Assembly (NCBI GenBank): GCA_009773155.1
Contig: WOVA01000017.1
Coordinates: 1-64,000, forward strand
DNA: 64,000 bases
Reading direction: 5' to 3'
Origin: Elusimicrobiota bacterium
Lineage (GTDB): Bacteria > Elusimicrobiota > Elusimicrobia > Elusimicrobiales > UBA9959
How positions within the stretch are numbered: the first letter of the stretch is position 1; each line of letters begins with the position of its first letter. The notes beneath the pieces were generated by a model. It saw only the letters and a list, made by a program, of their open reading frames with translations, made no database searches and was not told the origin of the DNA. The position numbers were made by a program, and so were the translations under genes. Positions 10,150 to 17,200 of this stretch are shown here, in pieces.

Positions 10150-10296
10150 TCAGACCTTGCCGCCGGTGCGGGCGCGGCGCAGGGAAGGGTTGAGGCAGCG
10201 GTGGGATTTACCCACCTGCTGCCTGTTGAGCAGGCAGTAGTAGAAGAAGTCACCGTCGTACCTGACGACGCAGTAAGGACACTGTCCGAATTTCAT
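10150..10296 (-). CDS. Small zinc-ribbon protein, 48 residues
   Basis: A short frame from ATG 10296 to TGA 10150 encodes MKFGQCPYCVVRYDGDFFYY followed by CLLNRQQVGKSHRCLNPSLR and a basic tail. Four cysteines (C-x2-C, then single cysteines near residues 21 and 34) suit a small zinc ribbon. An extended -10 (TG-C-TAAAAT, near 10327-10335) lies about 30 bases upstream; the ribosome site is only a G-run. It is in the accessory block between the ORF6N remnant and the duplicated helicase scrap. Function unknown; it could be a chance frame, but the cysteine pattern argues otherwise. Confidence 0.45.
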   Translation of the reverse strand: MKFGQCPYCVVRYDGDFFYYCLLNRQQVGKSHRCLNPSLRRARTGGKV

Positions 10297-10380
10297 TGAA
10301 ACCCCCGGAACTTTCAGCGCAGGTCTATTTTAGCATTACCGGCCGACCGGCGGAATACCCTGAAAAGGGGATGCCGGGGT

Positions 10381-10452
10381 CAGACCTCGTGGAGCTCGAT
10401 CACCCGGTCCACGCGGAAAAGCCGTTCTTCCCGGCGCAGCGAACAGCGGGCA
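10381..10452 (-). repeat. Duplicated 3' end of the PIF1-WYL helicase gene (gene scrap)
   Basis: These 72 bases match the last 72 bases of the helicase gene (11390-11461), including the stop codon, with about nine differences. Read on the minus strand it would encode the same C-terminal peptide (SLRREERLFRVDRVIELHEV against ...RVLELHEV), so most changes are silent or conservative. This suggests that it once belonged to a second, functional helicase-WYL gene of which only the tail is left. The two copies bracket the KilA-N gene as direct repeats about 1 kb apart. Confidence 0.8.
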
Positions 10453-10493
10453 CCGCCCCCCCATAGCAGGTCCGGCCGGGGAGAGGTTTAACC

Positions 10494-11315
10494 CTACCCC
10501 GTCTTTTTCAGCGTCTTGTTCCCCGCCAGGGATCTCATCTGCGTAATCGCTATTTCATTCAGTTGCCGGAGCCTTTTGCCCTGCGGCATTCCCTGGCGGA
10601 TAAGGACCGAATTTATGCTTTCAAGATTTGAAAGGACCACCAATTGCTCGAGCGCGGCATGGTCGCGGATATTTCCGGCGCGGCCGGGGTTATCCCGGCG
10701 CCACTGCTTCGCGGTTTTCCCGAAAAGGGCCATATTCAGGATATCCGCCTCCGTGGCGTAAAGCGCGGCGACCTGCGCTCCGGTCAATTCCGGCGGGACC
10801 AGGCTGTCTTTTATGGCGTCGGTATGGATGCGGTAATTCACCTTTGCCAGTGTCCGCTGAAAACTCCATCCTGTTTTAAGCCGTTCATTTTCTTCTTTCT
10901 TCAGGCGCTGGAATTCCTTCAGCAGAAAAAGTTTGAACCCGGGGCTTACCCATGCCGCGAATTCGAAGGCGATATCGCGATGGGCGAAAGTCCCGCCCGC
11001 GTTACCCGGCCTTGAAACGATGCCGACGGCGCCGGTGGCGTCGATCCATTTTGACGGTGAAAGAATAAAAGAGTTGCTGCCGGCCTGATACATAAAGGAA
11101 TCGAATTCGACCCCTTTGAAAGCCGGATTATGGAGCTGCTCCCATAAACCCAGGAACTCGATGGTAGTCTTCGACCTCATCCAGTTCTTCACCAGATCCT
11201 TGGGCTCTTCCGGATTTTTATGGCGGGCAATATCGGTAAGAGAAATATAGTCTTCCTCTTCCCTGGAGAAAAAAGAGATCGCACTGCCTTTTACCATCAG
11301 TATTTGATTTTTCAT
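10494..11315 (-). CDS. KilA-N domain protein
   Basis: The 273-residue product contains a KilA-N domain over about residues 10-125: YISLTDIARHKNPEEPKDLV, NWMRSKTTIEFLGLWEQLHN and the characteristic WIDATGAVGIVSRPGNAGGT FAHRDIAFEFAAWVSP. KilA-N is a DNA-binding domain spread by large DNA viruses and phages, often in antirepressors. The C-terminal half (residues 140-270) is helical and carries a DIRDHAALEQLVVLSNLES-type tail common in bacterial KilA-N proteins of unknown role. A good Shine-Dalgarno (AGGAGA) precedes the ATG. It lies between the helicase and a scrap of that helicase's 3' end, consistent with insertion at the gene tail. Confidence 0.88.
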   Translation of the reverse strand: MKNQILMVKGSAISFFSREEEDYISLTDIARHKNPEEPKDLVKNWMRSKTTIEFLGLWEQLHNPAFKGVEFDSFMYQAGSNSFILSPSKWIDATGAVGIVSRPGNAGGTFAHRDIAFEFAAWVSPGFKLFLLKEFQRLKKEENERLKTGWSFQRTLAKVNYRIHTDAIKDSLVPPELTGAQVAALYATEADILNMALFGKTAKQWRRDNPGRAGNIRDHAALEQLVVLSNLESINSVLIRQGMPQGKRLRQLNEIAITQMRSLAGNKTLKKTG

Positions 11316-11389
11316 CGCATTATTCTCCTGGTAAATATTCCCCGGCGGCTTCGCCGCACGACCGGGTAAGGCCGCGGTGGTATCCCGGC

Positions 11390-13036
11390 TCAGACCTCGT
11401 GGAGCTCCAGGACCCGGTCCACGCGGAAAAGCCGCTCCTCCCGGCGCAGCGAACAGCGGGCCCGGAAACCCTCGTAGGTCCGTCCCCCGGAGGTAAAATT
11501 CCCTAAAAAGACCGGCTTCACGACGCGGCGGGTGGTCTCGGCGCCGGCGCTCAGGTAGACTATCTCCACGCTGCGGCCCTCTTTTATGGCGCGGCGCAGG
11601 CCGGCGGAGACGGCGGCGCGGGGAGCGTCGGCGGCTGGAGAAACGGGAGATGGCAGAGCGGGGGCGGCCGTGGGCGCGGCCAGGTCCGCGGCTCTCACGC
11701 TTTTCATGAAATCGGCCACGCGGGCGTCGGTGCGGGCGTGCCAGGGCTTTATCGGGTGGCGCAGGACTATGCCGTCCAGCGTGCGGCAGCGGCTTAAAGC
11801 GACGTAAAGCTGGCCGCTGGCGAAGATGCCTCCCTCCAGGTCAAGGATCATCCTGTCGAAAGTTTTCCCCTGGCTTTTATGTATGGTGACGGCCCAGGCC
11901 AGCCGCAGCGGCAGCTGCATGAAGGTGCCGGCGGTCTCGGTCCTGAGCCTGCCGGCTTTCTCGTCGTAGGCGTAGCGCAATAATTCCCAGGTATGCGGGC
12001 CCACGTTTACCACGGGGCCGGGCCGGTCGCACTGCTCCCGGCACCGATTGCGGACAATGCCGCCCTGATCCGTTTCCAGACGCACCCTGGCCGCGCCCGG
12101 CTCCAGCGCCGTGACCACGCCCATCGTCCCGTTGACCCAGCGGCCGCCGGGGTCGTTGTTGAGCATCATGACCTGCGCTCCGGCCTTCAGCTCCAGGCTC
12201 TCCTCCGTGGGCAGGGCGGCCTCGTCGAACTCGCCGTCCAGGAAGCCGTCGTAAAAGCCCGGCGGCGAGCGCAGGCCGGCCAGCCGCTCCGCGTTGAGGC
12301 CGGCGGCGCGCTGGTTGGTGGTGGTCAGCTGCACGTAAAGCTCCCCGGCCGGGGGCTCGAAGCCGGGCAGGTGCCGGGCGTTGAGGGCCTCCAGCTGCGC
12401 CGGAGTGGCGCAGGCGGCGCGCACGGCGTTGAGCAGCCCTATAAAGCCGTCGTCGCTCTGGCGGTAGACCTTTGTAAGTTCCACCACATCCAGCCGGAGT
12501 TCCTTAAATACGCGGGAATCGAAGAAATAATTCCCGGCGTAGGCCCGGGAGAAGGCCTCGCGCTCTGTGTTCTTGAGTACCGGGGGCAGCTGGTGCAGGT
12601 CGCCGATGAGGACGGCTTTCACTCCGCCGAAAGGCAGTTTATGCTGCTCCCGCACGGAACGGAGGAAGGTGTCGGCGCAGTCCAGCAGGTCGGGGCGGAC
12701 CATGGAGACCTCGTCGATTATGAGTATCTCCAGCGCCCGGTAAACGGCCCCCTTGCTCTTTTTGGCGGCTGCGCGAGCCAGGCGGCCCGCTTTCTCCGGC
12801 GTGACCCCGGGCTTGAAGCCGAAGAAGGAGTGTACGGTCTGCCCGCCGACGTTGAGGGCGGCCACGCCCGTCGGGGCCAGGACGGCCTGCGACCGGCGGG
12901 AACTTTCCTTGAAGAGCCGCAACAGCGTGGACTTGCCGGTGCCGGCGCGGCCCGTTATGAAGACGCAGCGCGACGGGCCCTCCAGCAGGTCGAGCGCCCG
13001 CCTGAACCCGGGATTTATCTCGATATGTTCGTTCAT
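11390..13036 (-). CDS. PIF1/RecD-like DNA helicase with C-terminal WYL domain
   Basis: The 548-residue protein is an SF1B helicase. It shows Walker A FITGRAGTGKSTLLR (residues about 26-40), motif Ia LAPTGVAALNVGGQTVHSFF, DEVSM in ILIIDEVSMVRPD, GDLHQLPPV, and C-terminal AWAVTIHKSQGKTFDRMILD with YVALSRC. After an Ala/Pro-rich linker (about 445-475) a WYL-type domain follows (AIKEGRSVEIVYLSAGAETT ... ARCSLRREERLFRVDRVLEL). WYL domains bind ligands, often in defence-linked regulators, so fusion to a PIF1 helicase next to CRISPR-Cas is notable. The start has no Shine-Dalgarno; a -10 box lies 7 bases upstream, suggesting a leaderless mRNA. Confidence 0.88.
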   Translation of the reverse strand: MNEHIEINPGFRRALDLLEGPSRCVFITGRAGTGKSTLLRLFKESSRRSQAVLAPTGVAALNVGGQTVHSFFGFKPGVTPEKAGRLARAAAKKSKGAVYRALEILIIDEVSMVRPDLLDCADTFLRSVREQHKLPFGGVKAVLIGDLHQLPPVLKNTEREAFSRAYAGNYFFDSRVFKELRLDVVELTKVYRQSDDGFIGLLNAVRAACATPAQLEALNARHLPGFEPPAGELYVQLTTTNQRAAGLNAERLAGLRSPPGFYDGFLDGEFDEAALPTEESLELKAGAQVMMLNNDPGGRWVNGTMGVVTALEPGAARVRLETDQGGIVRNRCREQCDRPGPVVNVGPHTWELLRYAYDEKAGRLRTETAGTFMQLPLRLAWAVTIHKSQGKTFDRMILDLEGGIFASGQLYVALSRCRTLDGIVLRHPIKPWHARTDARVADFMKSVRAADLAAPTAAPALPSPVSPAADAPRAAVSAGLRRAIKEGRSVEIVYLSAGAETTRRVVKPVFLGNFTSGGRTYEGFRARCSLRREERLFRVDRVLELHEV

Positions 13037-13043
13037 CGCTTAA

Positions 13044-13076
13044 ATTGTAAAACACAGGGCCGACAGCGTGGTGTCG
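13044..13076 (-). promoter_or_regulatory. Promoter with palindromic operator of the helicase gene
   Basis: On the minus strand the -10-like TACAAT (13044-13049) ends 7 bases before the helicase ATG, and the palindrome CGACACCACGCTGTCG (13061-13076) sits 11 bases upstream of it. The ORF6N gene shows CGACACTACGTTGTCG with the same 11-base gap to its -10. The palindrome covers the -35 position, so it may be an activator or repressor site replacing the -35 hexamer. No ribosome-binding site is present between the -10 box and the start codon. Confidence 0.5.
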
Positions 13077-13102
13077 CCCCCGCCCCGGCGGGAGGCCCCG
13101 CG

Positions 13103-13954
13103 TCAAAGGTCGGTGATGTCCTGGAAGATGACGCCGGCGCCGACTATCCCCCCGTCGGGGCCCTTCATGTTGATGGAGCTGTAGCCGATGACGCGCCCCG
13201 AGCCGCCGACCTGGCACTTGAATTCCTGGCGCCGGACGGTGCGGCCGGTCTTGAGCACGTCGCCCAGCGCGTTGACCAGGTCGGGGCAGAGGTTGAAAAG
13301 CTCGATTATCCCGCGGCCCAGGAACTCCTCGGCCGTGCCCAGGATGTCGCGCGCCTTGGGATTGAAGAAGATGACCTTCCCCGCCTGGTCCACGCCGATG
13401 AAGCCGCCGGAAAGATTGTTTATGGTGCTCTCGCCGCGGGCGTTGAGCTGCGCGACCGTGGCCTCGAGCCGGCCGACGTAGAGGCGCTGGCAGAAATGGC
13501 GCAGCGCGGCCTCGGCGAAGGCGGTATCCCCGGGGCTGAAAGTCCCCTGCATGGGGTTTATGTATTCCAGCACGCCGCCCAGCCGGCCGCCGAAGAAACA
13601 GGGCAGGGCCAGCGCGGCTTTGGTCACGAAGCCGCTGCCCTTGTCCACTTTTTTGGTGAACCGCGGGTCGTTGAGCGCGTCATTGACGACCAGGGTCTCC
13701 CCGCTTTCGGCGCAGAAGCCGACTATCCCCTGGTAACCGAAGCTCAGGCCCACCAGGTCCGCTCCGACGGGGCCGATCGCCTTCCTGAAAGTGAGCGTCT
13801 TCTTGTCGGGGTCGGCCTCGAAATAGCTGACCGAGTGGCAGGCCATGTAGGAGGCGGCCTTGCGCACGAAATTATCCCAGGCCTCGTCCTCGGAGGAGAA
13901 CGGGGCGTCTATATCCCTTAGCAGCGCGGCCAGGTGCGGCAGTCTCTCGCTCAT
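13103..13954 (-). CDS. GAF-PAS sensory protein without output domain
   Basis: The 283-residue cytoplasmic protein has an N-terminal GAF-like domain (about 15-150; SYMACHSVSYFEADPDKKTL, GIVGFCAESGETLVVNDALN, GGVLEYINP) and a C-terminal PAS domain (about 165-280; LSGGFIGVDQAGKVIFFNPK, GRGIIELFNLCPDLVNAL, VIFQDITDL). No kinase, GGDEF or helix-turn-helix follows, so it may signal through a partner or have lost its output part. Its start overlaps the stop of the amidase gene upstream by 4 bases (ATGA), so the two share an operon. The ligand is unknown. Confidence 0.75.
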   Translation of the reverse strand: MSERLPHLAALLRDIDAPFSSEDEAWDNFVRKAASYMACHSVSYFEADPDKKTLTFRKAIGPVGADLVGLSFGYQGIVGFCAESGETLVVNDALNDPRFTKKVDKGSGFVTKAALALPCFFGGRLGGVLEYINPMQGTFSPGDTAFAEAALRHFCQRLYVGRLEATVAQLNARGESTINNLSGGFIGVDQAGKVIFFNPKARDILGTAEEFLGRGIIELFNLCPDLVNALGDVLKTGRTVRRQEFKCQVGGSGRVIGYSSINMKGPDGGIVGAGVIFQDITDL

Positions 13955-15801
13955 CGTTTTTCCCTCTTCTTACCGGGCGCCGCCTTGGCGGTTGGCTGTG
14001 GGGGAGCGCCGGCGAAGTCCAGCAGGCCGGCGGCGACCGCCCCGGCCAGCTTCTCCTGGAAAGCCGGGGTGTTGAGCAGTTCTTCCTGCTCGGGCATTAT
14101 CATGTGCGCGTGCTCTATGAGTATCGACGGCATCTGCGTCATGCGCGCCACGTGGTAATCGCCGAAACGCAGCCCCTCGTCGGGGAGCTTTATGCCGCTC
14201 AGGAAAGAGCGGTGCACCGAGCGGGCCAGGGAGAAGCTGTGCGGATGGTAGTGATAGACAGAGAAGCCGCGCGGAGAGCCGAACGGGTCCTCGCCGTCGG
14301 CGATGGCGTTGTTATGCAGGCTTATGAAGACGTCGCCGCCGTTCTCCACGGCCAGGCGCGGCCTGTCGGTCAGTTCTACGTTCTCCTCTCCGCTCCGGGT
14401 CATGTACACCGCCGCGCCCAGCTGCGACAGGCGCGCGCGCAGCTTGTCGGCCAGCGCCAGGTTCACGTCCACCTCGAAGGTGGCCATGGGGCCGACCGCG
14501 CCGTCGAGCCAGCAGCCTTCCGGCATCGCGTCGTAGGTAAAATCCTTCATCGGCACCCGGGCATTGTCGCGGCACTTGTAGAAACGGGAATGGCCCGGGT
14601 CCAGCGCGACCTTCAGCCCTTCCAGGGGCTTCGGCCATTTCAGCGACATGGCCGGCGGGCCCTTGAGGTCCACCTGCAGCCCCCTGGGGCCGTAAGCCAC
14701 GTTGTAGCCCCAGAGCTCCCGGGCCAGGCGGAAATTCAGCTCGGCGTAGCCGGCGCCCTGCCGCATATCGACCTTGCCGACCAGCGTGTCGGAAGAATCG
14801 TAGACCACCCAGTTGGTGTGCAGGCGGGTATAATAAAGCTTCAGGCGTAGAGTGTCCCCCTCGTGCTCCACGGAATAGGGGACCTTTTCATAGACCGTGA
14901 CCAGGGCGGACGAACCGGCTCCCTGGGCCTTGAGCCTTATGCTGCCGGTCTTGGTCCTGGGCGCGGCCCCGCGTCCTACGGCGGAGACCTTGCTCTCCTC
15001 CACCCAGGCGTGTTCCGAGGGCGTCAGCCAGACCCGGCGCATGCCGCCGGCGCGGCCGTCGGAAGCCAGCTTCACGCCGCTGGACAGGAACAGGACATAG
15101 CCCCCGTCCTCGGCGCTGCGGAGGTTTACCGAATCGGTGGAGATCTCCACGAGCGTGAACTTATCCAGGATGTCGACCTTTACTTCGCGGCTGGACCTGC
15201 CGCTGTGACGCAGCACTCCGCCGAATCTTGCCGTCAGCTTCAGTCCGCGGCCCCGGTCGCCCTCGCGGACCCGGTAGCTGCCGTAATAGCGGCCCGAGCC
15301 GGCGGGGATCTCGACCATCTTCTCGTCCTCCACCACGCTCCCCAGCGAAAAAGAGACTTCCCTGCCGGGCTCGCCGGCGGCGTGGACGTTGAGATAGTCG
15401 CCCTGCGAGAGCTCCAGGTCGGAAGATGGAGAGACCAGCTCGAGGGCCGGGCGGGGCGTCTCCGCGCCGTTCTGAGCGGCCGGGCCTATCCGCACCTTGC
15501 GGGCCAGGAAGGTGGTGGCGTAGCCGGTGGCTCCCTCGCGCAGCTCGCAGTTGAAGGAGAACTCGCCGGGATTTACCGGCAGGTAGGCGATGAAACCGCC
15601 GTTGGTATGGGGCCTGACTCGCTCGCCGTTGATGAAGAACGGGGCAGTGGCCGGGCTGACGGTGCCGAAGATGAAGGTCCTGGACACCAGCGGCAGCGGC
15701 TGGTTTTCGCGGGGGTAGGAGACCTTTATCTCCCCGGCCTGCAGGGCGGCGGCCAGGGCCGGGACCAGCAGCAGGGAACTCAGTATCGTGGAGTATTTCA
15801 T
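13951..15801 (-). CDS. Exported N-acetylmuramoyl-L-alanine amidase (Amidase_3)
   Basis: The enzyme cleaves the amide bond between muramic acid and the stem peptide of peptidoglycan. I start it at 15801 (MKYSTILSSLLLVPALAAAL), which gives a signal peptide and 616 residues. Residues about 25-390 form beta-rich modules without a family I can name. The catalytic domain starts near 400: LKVALDPGHSRFYKC (zinc His), ATFEVDVNLALADKLR (zinc Glu), FISLHNNAI (zinc His), and SILIEHAHM near the end where a catalytic glutamate is expected. It ends in a basic tail. It is divergent from the PorV-LysM gene, which also targets the cell wall. Confidence 0.87.
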   Translation of the reverse strand: MKYSTILSSLLLVPALAAALQAGEIKVSYPRENQPLPLVSRTFIFGTVSPATAPFFINGERVRPHTNGGFIAYLPVNPGEFSFNCELREGATGYATTFLARKVRIGPAAQNGAETPRPALELVSPSSDLELSQGDYLNVHAAGEPGREVSFSLGSVVEDEKMVEIPAGSGRYYGSYRVREGDRGRGLKLTARFGGVLRHSGRSSREVKVDILDKFTLVEISTDSVNLRSAEDGGYVLFLSSGVKLASDGRAGGMRRVWLTPSEHAWVEESKVSAVGRGAAPRTKTGSIRLKAQGAGSSALVTVYEKVPYSVEHEGDTLRLKLYYTRLHTNWVVYDSSDTLVGKVDMRQGAGYAELNFRLARELWGYNVAYGPRGLQVDLKGPPAMSLKWPKPLEGLKVALDPGHSRFYKCRDNARVPMKDFTYDAMPEGCWLDGAVGPMATFEVDVNLALADKLRARLSQLGAAVYMTRSGEENVELTDRPRLAVENGGDVFISLHNNAIADGEDPFGSPRGFSVYHYHPHSFSLARSVHRSFLSGIKLPDEGLRFGDYHVARMTQMPSILIEHAHMIMPEQEELLNTPAFQEKLAGAVAAGLLDFAGAPPQPTAKAAPGKKREKR

Positions 15802-15864
15802 TTTGTTAAAGTTTAGGCAACAGAAAGTTAACAGGTTTCGCTTATTATAATATATATCGCCCGT
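15802..15864. promoter_or_regulatory. Divergent promoter region, amidase / PorV-LysM gene
   Basis: This 63-base A/T-rich gap separates two divergent envelope genes. On the plus strand TATAAT (15846-15851) lies 13 bases before the PorV-LysM ATG. I see no good -35 at 17 bases, nor a Shine-Dalgarno for the plus-strand gene. For the minus strand the same A/T tract offers only weak candidates. Confidence 0.4.
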
Positions 15865-17196
15865 ATGACAAAGACAGCCCTGCTCCTGATCGCCCTCGCC
15901 TGCCCCGCCGCCATAGCGGCGGATTTCACCGCCCTCAACCCCGGCGGCAGGGCCAACGGCATGGGCACGGCTTTCGGCTCCCTGGCAGACGACGCCTACG
16001 GCATCTTCTACAATCCCGCCGGCCTCTCGGGCATGGGCTACCTGGAGGCGGGCGGCGGCTTCGCCAGGCGGCTCTCCCCCCCGCGGCCCGTGGGAGAGGC
16101 CAACTTCGTTTACGTGCGCCCCAACCCGGACATAGAGAATAAGGCGGCCGGCTTCGGCTACCACGCGGTGCGCCAGGGCGGCCAGGGCGAGAAGGACACC
16201 TTCCTCTTCGGCCAGGGCCAGCGCTTCACGCTGAAATATTTCCAGCAGCCGGTCTGGTGGGGCTACAATTTCAGGATAACCAGCCTGCGCTACCCGGCGG
16301 GCAGCCCGGAGGGCGGCAACAGCGGCAAGAGCCACTTCGGCCTGGGCGGCGACGCCGGGGTCCTGCTCTCGTCCAACAACGGCCTGCGCACCGGTCTGGT
16401 GCTCTCAGACCTCAACTTCGGACTGGGAAAATCACTAGCCACCGTCACCCTGGCCAACTCGATACGCTGGAAGGAAGTGCTCTTCGCGCTGGACCTGCGC
16501 GTGCGCGGCGGCCACGCCGAGTTCTTCCCGGGCCTGGAGAAGCCCCTTTTCAACGACCTCCTGCGGGTGCGCGCAGGCAAGGGCGTGACGCTGGGCGGCG
16601 TAGACTACCTGGCGACGGGGCTGGGCATCAACTTCCTGCCCTGGGTGATAGACCTGACGGCCTCGCTGCCCTGGAAAGGCTTCCATGTGCAGGGCGGGGT
16701 GTACGAGGTGAGCGTGGCGCACCGCTTCGGCGCGCCCACCTTCAGCGAGCGCTTCGTCGGCGACGCCGCCGGCCGCGCGCGCGAGCTGCGCGAACAGATA
16801 GACGGGCTGCGCCAGCAGCGTCTGAACCTTGAGAATTCCGTCATGACGCTGCGCGTCAATAAGGGCGTCATGGAGTCGGAACTGACCCAGAGCCAGTCCC
16901 GCCTGCGCGACCTGGAGGACAGGCTCAAGGACACGGAGGTCTCCGTTCTGGACGCCCAGTTCAGGCTCGACAATCCCCCGCCTCCGCCGCCGCCCGCCCC
17001 CAGGGCGAAGCCGCCGGAGAAGTGGCCCAAGCGGCACACCGTGCAGCCCGGCGAGACGCTGCGCTCGATCTCGTCCAAATATTACGGCAACCCGAACCTC
17101 TGGGAGCGCATCTACCAGGCCAACGAGAAGAACATCTTCCGCGGCCTGCCGCGAGAGGGCTCGGTGCTGGAGATACCGCCGCCGTCCGCGAAATAA
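15865..17196 (+). CDS. PorV/PorQ-like outer-membrane protein fused to coiled coil and LysM
   Basis: The 443-residue product starts with a signal peptide (MTKTALLLIALACPAAIA). The mature part opens TALNPGGRANGMGTAFGSLA and DDAYGIFYNPAGLSGM, the signature of PorV/PorQ-type outer-membrane barrels, and a barrel-like beta region extends to about residue 290. A coiled coil follows (about 295-350; ARELREQIDGLRQQRLNLEN), then a proline run and a C-terminal LysM domain (about 390-440; RHTVQPGETLRSISSKYYGN). I infer a barrel anchored to peptidoglycan through LysM on the periplasmic side, in keeping with the divergent amidase gene. The barrel could serve secretion or transport; this is open. Confidence 0.78.
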   Translation: MTKTALLLIALACPAAIAADFTALNPGGRANGMGTAFGSLADDAYGIFYNPAGLSGMGYLEAGGGFARRLSPPRPVGEANFVYVRPNPDIENKAAGFGYHAVRQGGQGEKDTFLFGQGQRFTLKYFQQPVWWGYNFRITSLRYPAGSPEGGNSGKSHFGLGGDAGVLLSSNNGLRTGLVLSDLNFGLGKSLATVTLANSIRWKEVLFALDLRVRGGHAEFFPGLEKPLFNDLLRVRAGKGVTLGGVDYLATGLGINFLPWVIDLTASLPWKGFHVQGGVYEVSVAHRFGAPTFSERFVGDAAGRARELREQIDGLRQQRLNLENSVMTLRVNKGVMESELTQSQSRLRDLEDRLKDTEVSVLDAQFRLDNPPPPPPPAPRAKPPEKWPKRHTVQPGETLRSISSKYYGNPNLWERIYQANEKNIFRGLPREGSVLEIPPPSAK

Positions 17197-17200
17197 AGTT

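Noticed and set aside
11993-13921. Long plus-strand open frame (642 codons) opposite the helicase and GAF-PAS genes
   Set aside because: It is antisense to two genes with clear domains; GC-rich codon bias opens the complementary frame. The translation shows no domain.
15802-16335. Upstream extension of the amidase frame
   Set aside because: The extension overlaps the divergent PorV-LysM gene, and the signal peptide begins at 15801, so the shorter start is right.
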